In this document: positions 23,930-36,084 of the stretch, piece after piece
Numbering within the stretch: the stretch's first letter is position 1
Layout of the letters: each line of letters begins with the position of its first letter
Source of the DNA: Lineus longissimus
Lineage: Eukaryota; Nemertea; Pilidiophora; Heteronemertea; Lineidae
Direction of reading: 5' to 3'
NCBI RefSeq assembly: GCF_910592395.1
Contig: NC_088313.1
Location: 13,100,437 to 13,164,436 of the forward strand
DNA: 64,000 nt
Program-made: the position numbers and the translations under genes
Notes under the pieces: model-generated
Told to the model about the DNA's origin: nothing
The model's database searches: none
Seen by the model: the letters and a program-made list of their open reading frames with translations, nothing else

Positions 23930-26770
23930 AATCCATGCAGCCTCGACAGAACCTGTCCGCCTCCCTTGACGAATTGCACTGACCCAACAACATACAGTGT
24001 ACCTTTGTACCAACAAGGTATCGGGATTTTTACATTTCGTCCATGCATCACACAATATACCTAAAACGACTTACGACTAAAACTGTCAGAGTTTACCGTC
24101 CGATACAATCATTACGGAGGCTATGCTATCTTACATATTCAAGTTTTGGAACTTAATTGCAGAATATAACATGAAAATATGGACAGTCATTGAAACAAAT
24201 TATGTTCTAAACTGTTAACCGGTAAGTTATATAGACCTATTTAAAGGAAACAGTTAAAAACAACTAAGCAGTTGCTCCAGCAGTAGTTCATTTTACGAGG
24301 AACACAGTACGATAGCATATACATATCTTTGTTCACTTTGATCTTAAAATAAGGCAATAGCACAATGTTAAGCTGGTAAGAATATTATCGACTTTTGAAA
24401 GCGGATAATATTTTAATACAGCAAGATGATATCGATCACATATTCAACTCATTCAAGCTATTCAGAGCACTTTCAAAATCTAAACCGAAACCCGGATCTT
24501 CGATTTCAGTTCATCAGCCTCGCAACTTAGCGGGCCTTTTCGCAAGACGTCTGGACCTGACCTGAACAGTAATCAGTCAAACAGTTGGTTGCAACACAAC
24601 TTTGGGTGTACGTATGGTACGTGACATGGTGAGGCCATCGCTGCTCTTTTGTCGGACATCGTACTTTTTAAGAGTGAGACTGAGCTTGAAATGATGTCCT
24701 TGCGAATGTGTTTGGTTGGAGAAAAGAACAGGCAATGACATGAGTGCGTTTCGATCATATGCCGCCCTTCCAGTGCGCCTCCTCCCACGTTTCACGCGTT
24801 AGGTGTGACCCCTGTATTTGGGCGAATACCGCGGCGTTTTCCGCTGCGTTCAACGCGCGTTTTGGCGTGTTTGTGCCTTTAGTCCAGGACAACATTGGGT
24901 TCGATACGATTGCTGGTACGGTCCTATGACGGTATCACCTTTGGTACGGTATATCTCCTTGCACACGACTTATTCGGTCGCGTCTTTTTGAATGGTTATA
25001 GAAGTATTCAAAATCATTACCGCTGACATCAATAAAAAACCGGCTTTGTTATTTACTATCACAGGTAATTGAAATTCTCTTTCCCCAAATCAAACTTTGT
25101 TTGTATTAAAATAGCGTCTTCTTCCTTCTATCGACAATGAACCAATTAACGATTGAGGTGTGACAGAACCCGTCCTGTTTATTTTTTCTGGCCAAAATAG
25201 CCGCCATTGAACACGCTGAATGCACTGCAAAAACAGACACAGCTTTTCGCATACAAGAACAGTACTCAACATGCCCTATCGATTTCAATCACTTTGTAGA
25301 TATTGCTGCGATCAAAATAGCTTGTAACAAAATTCTTTAATGCGTTTTGACATCGTTGCATGGGAGGGTTTCAAATTCACGGATTATTTCTTCCGCGCTA
25401 AATAGTTAAAGGCGGGAGCATGTGTAATCCAATAAACAGACCATGTATAAACGGCTTTGTGAAATTTTAACGACGGATTCTTTTCAACATTTCACTTCAA
25501 AAAGATTTAACGTTACTTTAAGGCTTTTAGGATTGTAGACTTTCAATGTAGTCATTACGGCTTTTCGAAGAGGCCAGTTTAGTTCCTCGCTGGATTTTCC
25601 CATACAAACATCTACAAAGGTAGTCATGCTCTGCAAAGTCTAAAGGCCTGCTTCGTTGTTTTGACTAGAGATAAAAGCCTGAAAATAAGATCAAGATGTC
25701 GTTACGTGACACACACTACCTTATATTGTAAAGGCATTAAGCCAATTCTGTGCGTTAATGTAAAAAAACCAACTACCAGGTGTCAGAATATCCAAAACAA
25801 CTCCCACCTGTCAGAAGCTAGAAAAGTCGAAACGAAGCTAGAAAAGTCGAAACGAAGCTATTAACTTCGTTAGGGAAAATCACAAAATTCGGAGCAAACA
25901 AAGGCACTGAAAATACAAACTGGTAGCAGGCACTCTTTGTGCTTTACTCTGTCACGTGCAGTATAGCGATTACGCTGAGGACGTGGGCTGAAATTCCCAA
26001 TATCTACTAGACAGGTACGGCGCACTTCGAAACAAGCCCTCAGCGTCCTTTCAGTGTATACCCTGTATGATAATGCCTACTTGAACGATAAGAATGTCGT
26101 CTGAAATCTCTAGTGCTTCCCAATACCTGCGAGACGATAACCATTGATGTAACGTAATTGCATTTGTTTCCGAGTGTAAATATATCACCGCGTTGCATTC
26201 ATCTAACAGTTATCATTAAGGAACAGGTGGAATGTAGCTAGTAAGTTGTAATAAGCTTTCGTCTTATCAATTATTCATTTCAGTCGCAGCAGTGTCACTG
26301 AGTCGAGGTCGATCCTATAAAAAAATACCTGATAGTTTTACAGCATCAGGCGTAATCCGAGACACGAGTATAGTCTGTCATCTCACCGACAAGTGAGTAA
26401 ATCAGAAATCAACTGACATAACATTCGACTTAGTGAACTGATGGAATGCAATCTTATCCCAATTATCTACATTTGAGTCTGAGCAGTGAACATGTATGCT
26501 CCCATCATTCATGTCGTTCTTGCAAAGGCTCTCTAAATAAGAGCTAAGTTCTATTCGAGGTCGATGCTGTAAAAAGATGAAAAGTTGGAGAGATCATACG
26601 TGATCTCATACGGACACGTTTGATTGAGTCGATCGAACGTCATTGCACAGAACAACAAAACAACCGAGCTAAATATATGGCGTCAAAGCATAGCCGAGGT
26701 AAAGGCAATAAACAAGGCAGACGGAAAAGCAGCCGACGCTTTCAAGTGAAACCTAAGATGACACTATACT
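23930..26770. other. Non-coding stretch
   Basis: Contains a 20-bp direct repeat (GAAGCTAGAAAAGTCGAAAC, about 2.3 units) at 25813-25860, annotated separately, and a repeated CGAGGTCGAT-CT-TAAAAA motif near 26304 and 26554. No convincing exon was seen. Confidence 0.5.
25813..25860 (+). repeat. 20-bp tandem repeat, about 2.3 copies
   Basis: GAAGCTAGAAAAGTCGAAAC is repeated directly and exactly, with a partial third copy. Confidence 0.85.
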
Positions 26771-26774
26771 CAAT

Positions 26775-27725
26775 GTATTCGTACCTTCTACATGATATCA
26801 CTAATACGAGGTACCTTGTAGTCATTTGCCAGGTCGCTATCATGACTATTGAACCTATAACTTTGATGTCCTTAAGTATATGTGTAATATCACCTAGAAA
26901 CTGTTCTAATCTGTATCTACATTTCTACACCGTATCTGTCCTGCGATATCACTAATACGAGGCTCATTACATTGTATCACACGACACTGAACTCTAAACC
27001 ATTCCCCGTTAGATGACATGCTACTTTCCTGTATCTTCCACGTGATATCACCAATGCGAGGTACCTGGTCCACTTTACCGCCCCTGGACATTGCTGGAGG
27101 CCACACGGACACATCTGATCAATATTGAATACAGAAGCACGTGATTTTGATGTCTGGAAGTGACATGTAGCCACCACAATCTAATTGTATTGTGGGTGTG
27201 TGCATTTTTGCACAGTAATCAGGGGTGAGTAGAACCGTAAAGAGTTACCTCTTCATGAGATGCGTTTTCCCTGTACCGTCTTTATGATCTGTTTCGTGGG
27301 CATGTGCATCTTATGGGCGTGTCAGTGTTTGAGGGTAGTACCGAAAAGAGTTTCCTAGTATCCATGGCAAGCTATTTCTCTGTATTTTCTCTGTGATATC
27401 CCTGATATGAGATACTCTGTCCACAACACTGCCCCTAAGGGAAACTCGGACTCTTCCTGGTCAATTTATACTTAACACATAAACCCGTTGCTTTGATGTC
27501 TGGATGAAACATAATGTAGCCAACACCACTAACTGTTTCGTGGGCGCGTGCGTCTTATACATTGTAATTAGGGGCTGGCCAATTTTTGAGGGTAGAACCG
27601 CAGTAACCTTTTCATGACAAGCTATTCCCATGTATCTTCTCAGTCTGCAATGTCCACTCCGCCGCCACCGGAGGACACTCGGACACATCTGATCAATATT
27701 GAACAGAGAAACCCATTACTTTGAT
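26775..27725 (+). repeat. Old tandem repeat with GATATCAC core
   Basis: A core of the form TATCTTCYACGTGATATCAC followed by TAATACGAGGTACCTNGTCCAC recurs near 26785, 26935, 27035, 27385 and, decayed, 27630. Between the later cores there are shared blocks: CGGACACATCTGATCAATAT (27108 and 27683), TTTGATGTCTGGA-GA, ATGTAGCCA, GTTTCGTGGGC and TTTGAGGGTAG-ACCG. Full units are roughly 300-350 bp and the first ones are truncated. It is not coding. Confidence 0.7.
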
Positions 27726-27729
27726 GTGC

Positions 27730-29150
27730 GAATGTAGCCAATTCACTTACCTGCATCAAATACAGCCAATATCACCACAGCAGATAATGGTGGACGCATC
27801 AGTGGCACAGATCTATTAGTCGAATGTATCCGTTAGGCTCTGATTGTCTAATTATCCATTCGCTTGGGAGCCTGGAAATAGAAGAACGGTATAGGTAAGT
27901 GAGTGATGTGTTCCTGAAAGGTTTTTGAGCTGACCGCTGGAAGGTCCAAGGACTATAGGCTTTGGGTCAAATCGAAAAAGCAGTCTTTCGTGACAACATT
28001 TCGGGGGCAGAGAAATTGTTTTATCATTATGAATCACAATCATAAAAAGTCCCCAAGAAACTAGTTGCACGTAAACGTTTATACCGACTTGAATCACGAG
28101 AATATCCCATACAAATTCCATCATTGTAATTCATCAACTGCCCCTTAGATGGCCAATTTTACTCTATTCAGTGCTGCCACCTAGGATATAGTTTTTTTTG
28201 TAATATATATTTTTATTTCCCTAGTACATGTACTTTCTTTTTTTACATTTTAAATTTTACATTATACATTTTTCTTTTTTTCTATATTTACATTTAGGAT
28301 CTAGGATATAGTTTATGAACTGAAAAAATCGTTCAGTTTCGGACAGTTGACCGGGTTTTCTAGTCATCAATGTCAATGTATCGATTTAGTAGCAACTATT
28401 TTGCGGGAACTTTCATGAGAAGTACATGTACATGTAGCATTTTATTCTGCCCCCGAAACGATTTCAAGAATTAAAAAAACTGAACCCCTTTTTGGATTTG
28501 GCCCTCGGGCTAGCAAACATTGTCCTGAAACAAGGATCTAAGGCTGTAGTAGGAGATTGCCGTTGGTAGATAAAAGGTGGCACAGATCTATTGCGAATCC
28601 AGTGTACGATATCTACAATTCTCAGCTTGGGAACCGAAATAGATAAGCTTCCGGCGAGCAGTAGTGACTACTCATACTAGTACTAATAATAATAGTAATA
28701 AATAGTAGCGGGGCAAAACAGCCTCATTTCAAGGCTTTGCCAGTCCTTAAACTCGGACAATGTTTGATTCCAGTTTGCTATTGTCAAATCCGTAAAAGGT
28801 TGGCTGATACTTGACCAAGCGTTGCCTGTACTGAAACTAATATAATGTTATATCCAGCTTGCTGTGCTGGGAATAAAAAAGGTACAAAAAAGGTTGAGCT
28901 AACTATGCTGTTGATTTGCTCACGGTTGAAGGCGTGCGGACTAAACCCTGTCACCTATCACCAAGCGAGGACGTTCTCTGAACAAAGAAAACTGTAGCAG
29001 GATAATAGAATAAGACACCTAGAACGACACCACAAGGAGACGCCTTTCCTTCGACGGCAAAGCTGTAAGACGACTTCCTTCAATCAAGGGAAACGTCTCA
29101 AAGATAAGATCAACCTCACCTGTCAAACTATACGTGCCGTTATTTCGTCG
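27730..29150. other. Non-coding stretch
   Basis: A 90-codon minus-strand frame at 27852-28124 lacks motifs. An AT-rich insert flanked by 14-bp direct repeats is annotated at 28181-28314. ACATGTACATGTA occurs near 28422. Short TAG/TAA triplets lie at 28675-28710. Confidence 0.5.
28181..28314. mobile_element. AT-rich insert between 14-bp direct repeats
   Basis: CTAGGATATAGTTT occurs at 28181-28194 and again at 28301-28314, bracketing about 106 bp of T- and A-rich sequence. The arrangement resembles a target site duplication left by insertion of a retroposed or low-complexity segment. The alternative is a local duplication or replication slippage. Confidence 0.45.
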
Positions 29151-29354
29151 TTTTTTTAAACCATCACACATTTCTTATAGCTCTTCCACAACTTTGATGC
29201 CACGAGGGCAAGAAGTTTCGCCCCAACATCGAACCTTCAATAAAAGCAGCACCTGCTCTCAAACGAGGTCGTTCTTTTGACGTGGCTAGTTTAAAATATT
29301 TATACATGTATATATACCAGAAGGTGTCAACTAATTTCTCCCTTTTCATTTTAG

Positions 29355-29515
29355 CCTTTTCGGAAGTCACTGCTCGAACAGCTATCAAAGACTTGGATGA
29401 CGTTATTAACTCAGATCAATCGAATATTTTATTTGAGGCGAAATCTGGTAACGGTACTCGTAATGGATTCTGTGTAACAGATATTTACATCAAAGTGTAT
29501 TTCATCTTCTGTTAG
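29355..29515 (+). CDS. Possible exon, unknown (weak)
   Basis: A TTCTCCCTTTTCATTTTAG acceptor-like tract ends at 29354. The frame then reads SEVTARTAIKDLDDVINSD and stays open to TAG near 29513-29515; a GT donor-like site could end it earlier, near 29447. No domain is recognised. It lies just upstream of the duplicated open segment at 29599-30048, but I cannot show that the two are joined. Confidence 0.2.
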
Positions 29516-29598
29516 TAGGTTCGGTTTGCAAGACAAAGTAGGAGATATATTTGGCCGGTAACGCCGACTTAGGAGGACTGCGAAGACGTATATGTTAG

Positions 29599-30048
29599 GA
29601 GAGTGAACGTCTTCGGGCACAAATTCAATACGAACTGCTGCTGGTAATAGAAATGCGAAGACACGTATTAGCGAATAGCACTGCTAAGACAGCAATTCAG
29701 CAAAAAATAATCTTCAAACGTATTCATCATGAAAATAGCATTTTTACTTTGCCCCGAAATGTTGTCACTAAAGAGAACTCTTTAGAATTGGCCTACGGGC
29801 CAGAAGTCCCACTGTCTAAGAGCCTCTCGACTGACGAACTGCTGCTGGTAATAGAAGTGCGAAGACATGTATTAGCGAATAGCACTGCTAAGACAGTAAT
29901 TCAGCAAAAAATAATATTCAAACGTATTCATCATGAAAATAGCATTTTTACTTTGCCCCGAAATGTTGTCACTAAAGAGAACTCTTTAGAATTGGGCTAC
30001 GGGCTAGAAGTCCCACTGTCTAAGAGCCTCTCGACTGACCACTTTTAA
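29599..30048 (+). CDS. Open segment of 149 codons built from a 68-residue tandem repeat
   Basis: The frame is open from just after a TAG at 29596-29598 to a TAA at 30046-30048. The first ATG is at 29653, leaving 131 codons. It contains two copies of a 204-bp unit (29630-29833 and 29834-30037), so each copy adds exactly 68 residues and the frame is kept. Copies share blocks such as RRHVLANSTAK, KIIFKRIHHENSIFTLPRNV and KENSLEL. Of about seven differences, some are silent and some change residues (A/V, A/G, P/L). The protein is basic and polar, without a signal peptide, membrane segment or known domain. It could be an exon, a domesticated fragment, or a chance frame preserved because 204 is divisible by three. 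Confidence 0.3.
   Translation, partial: ESERLRAQIQYELLLVIEMRRHVLANSTAKTAIQQKIIFKRIHHENSIFTLPRNVVTKENSLELAYGPEVPLSKSLSTDELLLVIEVRRHVLANSTAKTVIQQKIIFKRIHHENSIFTLPRNVVTKENSLELGYGLEVPLSKSLSTDHF
29630..30037 (+). repeat. 204-bp tandem duplication, two copies
   Basis: The second copy follows the first without a gap, and only about seven substitutions were seen by eye. This duplication is much younger than the other local duplications in the window except the one at 59.3-61.2 kb. Confidence 0.95.
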
Positions 30049-30598
30049 GTGTGTTAGAATGTTGCATGTCACGACTCGACAATACTGTGGACCGACCACC
30101 GGTGATAATGAATATCGCGACATATAATTCTTTTTCAATTTGAGGCTTGATTACGTGCAAGATACGTGCTTAATGTTTTCCTAGGGGAAATATAGATGTC
30201 CGATATCAACCAATTCACAAACCAACCATGAAATGAAAATGAATCGCCCCAATACTAGTATACTCCGGTACTATATGCCGCACGAAATAACAAAATGACT
30301 TTACATCAATCACCGTTAGTCAGTTATTAAAAAACTTTCAATAAAGATTCGACCCGGTCCTGGCATTATTTCCTGCCATATCTGACAGAGACTATCAATA
30401 ATTTCCGAATGTGGTCAATTAAACCCGCCACAAACACCTTATGACCACTGGTAATCGAATTCCCTTGGTGGACTCTTGCATCATGTTCGCAATGAGACCC
30501 TAGACGACTGTTTCGCCGCAGTGGGCAGCAGCTTGTTGGCATGTCACATATCATATCAACAGTACATGAATGTTCAGACCATTTTGTTACTGTTTCAG

Positions 30599-30782
30599 GC
30601 GTAACTCGATTAGACTTGTCGCCCTTACCAAGAAGTTATCTGAAATATATAGTCCACCAATATTGTCGAACAGATACGGATTCTGTATAGTAGCAGAATA
30701 TTCGACTTGGAATATATTTATATGTATAATCCTGCCCTCTGTAGTACAGAGATATCGTGTTTTATGTAACAGAAAGAATAAA
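30599..30782 (+). CDS. Possible terminal exon with polyadenylation signal (weak)
   Basis: TTTTGTTACTGTTTCAG forms a good acceptor ending at 30598. The next frame reads VTRLDLSPLPRSYLK and then on to CRTDTDSV, ending in TAG at 30688-30690. AATAAA follows at 30777-30782. Acceptor, short frame, stop and polyadenylation hexamer are in the right order for a last exon. The coding part is only about 30 codons and no upstream exon is recognised, so this remains tentative. Confidence 0.3.
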
Positions 30783-30899
30783 GAGCTTTCTGAGTCTTTT
30801 GAAATGAGCGCGGCGTGTTTTTTTCTGGTGTAGAACATTGAAAAGAATATCCTAGCCAGGACAGAATGTCTGGTTATCAAAATATTTCATTCATGCGAT

Positions 30900-33800
30900 T
30901 ATCTCTAAGCTGTTGACAGGGACGGCTTATTAAAAACCAAATATCAACATCAGAATACAATAGGGCCGGACACGTTTTCCTGCGTTTTTTTCGCACTTCT
31001 ATAGACCGGCAAAACTACTTTTATTCCGGGAAGATTTCTGCATTCTATGTTGTTATTTCAGAACCCGTCATTGGCTGGTGAACGACGTCTTTAAAAGTAA
31101 CGGGATGCTTTCCCTGTAATGCGTTTTAGATCGCAAAACGTGATGGTAATTGTGATTATTCCCTCTGCCAACGTAATTTAATTACCAAGGCAGTATATCA
31201 CAGCTCATTTACCTAGTACGGTAATTCACGATGATTACTTATTGGTTGGCACTAATAGCAATTAAATGATGTCGTGTAATTAAGCTTTAAGTCTAATCGA
31301 ATGTAATGATAAAGCGAGTGCATAAATTCTTCATGTCAATGAGAACCGTTATTGCCAAAATATGGCTGTAGTAGTTGGCGGTCCAGTACATTACAGTATA
31401 AATTGTGGATGAACTTGGCATACGTTTGACATGGGCTGGAAATCTATTGTGTATTGGATCGCCTGCCGCCCACCCGTAGTAAATCAAGAAATCTTCCAGG
31501 GGAACGTCGATGCTATCATGAAGCTTTCGTTCGCTATTACGCCATAGAAAATATTGCGTGGCTAGGTGGAAATTCTAGCATTGTGACGATGGGTAGAGCA
31601 GCTACCTTGTAACTGTTCCTCAGATGAGGCCGATATCGTCCTTAAACCAGAAAAATTATTCTAAAGAAAATGGTGAAATCTGAAGAATATGGTGATCATC
31701 TTAATACTTGCCAATGACTTGTCGAGAGAGAACATCTGCCACATTTCCGCAAGCCCTCTCCCCTCCCAATACCTCCAGATAATCAGGACTGGCACTTACG
31801 AGCAGCTTCTTCAATGCCCCTTGACGTCTCACCCTCTTCTATTTTTCACTGTCGAACTAAGTCAGACAGCGCAGGTGCGACTAGATATCATGTTGTCTCG
31901 AAAAGTAAGATCATTCGCCAAATATAGCACACGAACATTGGCTTCTTGGTTTTCCTCATCGATTTCAGATTAAGATCGAAGCAGATATAGTTGCGCTTGG
32001 GTAACCTTAGGCGCGTCTGGGATAAATATTATGTTTTCCTTGGCATGTGGTATATAAAGCGACGTGACATGATGGAGTAGCTATTTCAAGGTAGCAGGCC
32101 AATACGTAACACCCGCTTTCAGCGAATTTCTCGAGGAGAACACTCTGAAAAGGTCAGATAGTGGTGCGCATCTGTCGCCCTTTGATAACAGGCCGTTAAC
32201 GGCAATAACCGTCTTCTTCAGGTGCATATCCTCACATAAAAGTAGAAGTAATGCGTTCCGCATCTTCTGCGACGTACTCCTGACCAGCAAAGTGGCGGTC
32301 AGTCCCGGCCTTGCCAATGCACTGGATTTGCGAAATCTCGACTTGACAAATGGGACAACCAGAAGAAACTGGCAACCGGCTTTCCAGTAATTCTCCAAGA
32401 TGATCGAGCGAAACACAGAAAAAAACAAACACGAAACACCGGTTGATGGTAAGAACAGAGACAAGTTTTACTCTTATTGCTTCTCTTGAGGTCACGATGT
32501 TTGATGCAAGAAAGCAAAGCAACCTGACAAGGGCAAGTCATATGGGTTGACCTAATTCGCGGATGACCTCAACCTGTGGAGGGGCGTGACAAAACCATAC
32601 CGCGGTATAGCAAGTTAGCCTCTCACCAAATGACCAATGCAAAGCTATCTTCCACGACGGACTATCAAATTGAATATACTCCCCATACTTATCAAGTAAG
32701 CGAATGACACCTTAAGGTATAAGTATGGACATGAGCAATCTGAGCTTAAGGAACAGGACAAAGATTTCTATGAATATAAATGAAATATCCAGGTAGATAG
32801 AGTTCGTGCATAGGAATACCGATGCGACCATACTCAATATGAAGTCGCCTGGTTCGCTCTTCGCCTAAGTGCTTCTGATGGGGTAGTAGATATTAATTAT
32901 CAGACTGGGCGGGGGGCAAGCGAGGCAGAACTTGCACGCAGGAGTAACTGAGGGTGACGCAGAGAACGATACACCCCGCTGATTGCCGAGATTGGCTCAG
33001 GACTATATTTGCAGCTGTCACCAGCCTCGACACAAGGCCACTCAACAGGATTGAAATGGAGGTTTCTTTCAACAAGCTTGGATTTGAACCGTCTGAGGGT
33101 AACTTCAGTGTATATATATGACCTCAAAAGGCCAATCGAACAACCAACAATATTTGCCAATGTCGGGGTGAGCCAGTTGAAAGCGATTTGAGACCATGTC
33201 AATGAACTTTAACCTCGCTTGAACGAAACCAATCATATTTCACGAGGATCAGTGCGAAAGAGACAAATGTCAACTGAAAAACAAGCAACCCCGCATAATC
33301 AAAGAACGTGCCCTTCGTTTTTACGACGACGTCCGGATATTCTACATTGAGAGGCTTCCCAAGTGGGAGGAGTGGGATGATTCTATCAGCAATACTCGGT
33401 ATCGCTAAATGAACAAAAGACTTTAAGAATCGATAAAAAAACGTTGACAGAAATACTGACCAACAGAACTGTCTCTAATCAAATAATATGCGAAAGAGTT
33501 TTGCCCTTTTGAACCAGTTTTGAAGTAGACGATCAAATCCTTTAACATATCGGAAGCCATTTTGAGTTGCAAGAATAAATGGAAACCAGGTAAATTTAAG
33601 CATCAGTTTGTCGTTCAAACATTTATATACAATACTGTGTCAAATGCTTGAATTGGGCTGCTTTCGTGCAAATTCTGAAGAAGTTGCAAAAAGTCTTGAG
33701 GTGATGATGGCCTTCTCTTCTTGTCCTACAAGAAGTGCGAGACCAAGTTGTAGGCCTAATGTATACCCCTACACTGAGGTGGGCCTTTTTAATTTTAACT

Positions 33801-34830
33801 CTAGTTATAATGACCTTTGAGAAAAAAAATCAGGTCTCAAGTTCTGGTCAACCTGCATATTTTGTCACCGCAATACACTGTCTATGCGTCATTGAAGTTG
33901 AAGAACAGGGATATATTGAGAGTGCGACCAGTACCCCGTTCCCAAGCTCGACCAACAGACAGGTTTAGTATCTTAGTTACAGCATCCTCTTAGTCCGACC
34001 GACCAGATCATTCTATCAGAGAATTTGTTAACGCAAAGAGCATCAACGCCATCGCTTGTTTTTGAATGTTGGGAGGAATGAAACGTAACCACAGCGCATG
34101 CATAAGCGGCTTGGGTATAAACTGATCCCAGAGCACCTTAGATCTTGTTTCGGTATTCCATGAGCCACATTATGATATAAATCATACACGGGGTTAAATC
34201 CATTTAGGAGGCTGCGTTTTTCATACGGGGACGTACGGGCTTACGGCAAGGGATGACATGCCGTATCTTCAGGTGGTGCGGTGACCGTCGAATCAAATTA
34301 GCGTGAGTACCTCTTGGGGGAACGGCTGGTGAATGACCTGGGCAGACAGAATATCGAAGAAGATCAGACAAAATACACCATACGATGTGTTGTACCGGAA
34401 GCCATTTCGACCAAAGATTCCGACTACAACTTATAGAGGTAATACTACTAGCGGATTGTTGGACAGTTCCGGAACCAGATGGCAAATTGTAACATTTTGT
34501 TATATGCAGGCAATTTCGATGTTTTATTTAAGATATATGAGGTCGTACTCTAAATGATAAACTTCTCATCAAAATCGCCACAGAAAAGCTGTAGGATCGA
34601 GCTCATCGAATCGAACACCTTAATAGCGGTGATACGATCGGTGGAACAAACCGAACGAACCCCGCACGATTCGATGATGTGGACGTGACTATGATAGAAA
34701 CGATGATAGTGAAGATGATGACGATAAGCAAAGACAGTGGTAAGCCATGTCTTAATCTTCAAACTGCAAATGTTTGCATGACCATGTACACTCTACCAAA
34801 TCCCTGCTTAGATTTTCTCAGGCGGATATA
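30900..34830. other. Non-coding stretch with unassigned open frames
   Basis: A 127-codon and a 96-codon minus-strand frame overlap at 32081-32522. The latter includes CPICQVEISQ, a CxxC pair, but later cysteine and histidine spacing does not fit a RING finger. A minus-strand frame at 32900-33202 has no recognised motif. No repeat family was identified. Confidence 0.45.
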
Positions 34831-34840
34831 CCAAAAAGTA

Positions 34841-34958
34841 TCAGGGAGTTTTCGCAATGCCAACGCGAACACCTATCCCGTTCTTCGATATAATGATCAG
34901 GAGAGGCAATAGTATTGGCCTTCGCTTTGACGTTTCGGTGGTTGCGAATACTCCCTTA
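34841..34958. mobile_element. MITE family A, copy 2
   Basis: The left end CAGGGAGTTTTCGCAATGCC, continuing through AACGCGAACACC, and the complement of the right end TAAGGGAGTATTCGCAACC, continuing through GAAACGTCAAAGCGAAGGCC, form inverted arms of about 40 bp. The arms match copy 1 at 23791-23922 (shared GGGAGTTTTCGCAA and CGTTGACGTTTCGG-type blocks). The copy is about 118 bp and its interior differs from copy 1. Confidence 0.75.
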
Positions 34959-35049
34959 AATCACGTTCACAAAGTGCATTATGATGACAAGAATACATTG
35001 CAAAACCACAAGAGCCCATCAATACGTCTTTCAAAGTGTTTAATATGAT

Positions 35050-35290
35050 ATTTCGAGATGCTCTCCAAGGCTTTCGAAGCGTTAATTGTCCCCCCCCCCC
35101 CCCCCGTGGAAGCGTTATCTCCCGACGTCCTCCCGAAGGCTCGACATGACTCGTTTGCTCTCGTTATTAGAGGCTTCGCGATAACACGGGTAGGTTCGGG
35201 CAGCCCCTCGGGGACTATTAGTCCAATAGTTGCTACATTTATGCATGGAGCCAGTTCCACCCGGGGGTTTTGCATAACATGCATAAATAA
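35050..35290. repeat. GC-rich block with imperfect foldback and C run
   Basis: It contains 16 C at 35090-35105, an outer CCCGAA (near 35131) and TTCGGG (near 35195) pair enclosing a GTTAT/ATAAC pair, and a CCCCTCGGGG palindrome near 35204. It stands out from flanking AT-rich DNA and may be a transposon remnant, but no termini were defined. Confidence 0.35.
35090..35105. repeat. Homopolymer, 16 C
   Basis: An uninterrupted run of C. Confidence 0.95.
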
Positions 35291-35299
35291 AGCAATCGT

Positions 35300-36080
35300 C
35301 AGATGACTCCCTTGGGTTTTTCTTTTCTACGCTTACTCCAGTTCGTGGATGTTGTCAACGAATTGGCATAAAGATAACCTCTTTTATTGATTTTCGCTTT
35401 TAGCGGGCACTGGAACAAGGGACTGGGTGCTCTTGGCTATTTCCGCGGATTTTTTTTCTCAATAATGCCGAAGTGCTGGGAGTTGTTGTTGCAAACAAAC
35501 TCACAATGCGTAACACTGTTAAAAAGCACCACCTATTCAGTGCTTTAGTAAACAATATGCAAGTATGCACAATACCATCAGTAAGTTCCCAGTGAGTTAT
35601 GAATATTTTATGCAAAATCTAGCTCAGTAATGTCAACACCTACACTACAACTACAAAGGTCATAGAAAAAGTAACCACTGCGTGTTGATATTTGAGCAGA
35701 AAAAGCATGATATTTCGGAACCCAATTAAGATATCAACATGAAAACACACCAAATAGTCTTAGTTCTTGCTGTACTATATACAATTTTTCCGAAATATAG
35801 AAATACGTTTTTGTTGACCATTTTTGAATAGTGGATTACATAATAATGAAGACAATAACGCATTTCATTGTAATCATAATGTTCATGTGGACTAGCTAGA
35901 CATTTGAGACAACCTTGCATAAAAAAACCGCATTTAAATCGGTCTGCCAGTGCTATTTAAGGATATTTCATAGGCGTTGATATCAATATGAGCTAGACTG
36001 AAGAGTACAACAACGGCTGACACAAGTGCCGCTTTCAAAAGGTAGCTCAGGGCAACCGAACCTAAAATTTCAGGTGGAAT
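35300..36080. other. AT-rich non-coding stretch, nothing recognised
   Basis: No coding potential and no repeat structure were noticed. Confidence 0.5.
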
Positions 36081-36084
36081 ATTA

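Noticed and set aside
32232-32522. Possible RING finger (CPICQ)
   Set aside because: Only one CxxC pair is present; the later Cys/His spacing does not fit a RING, and another frame overlaps.
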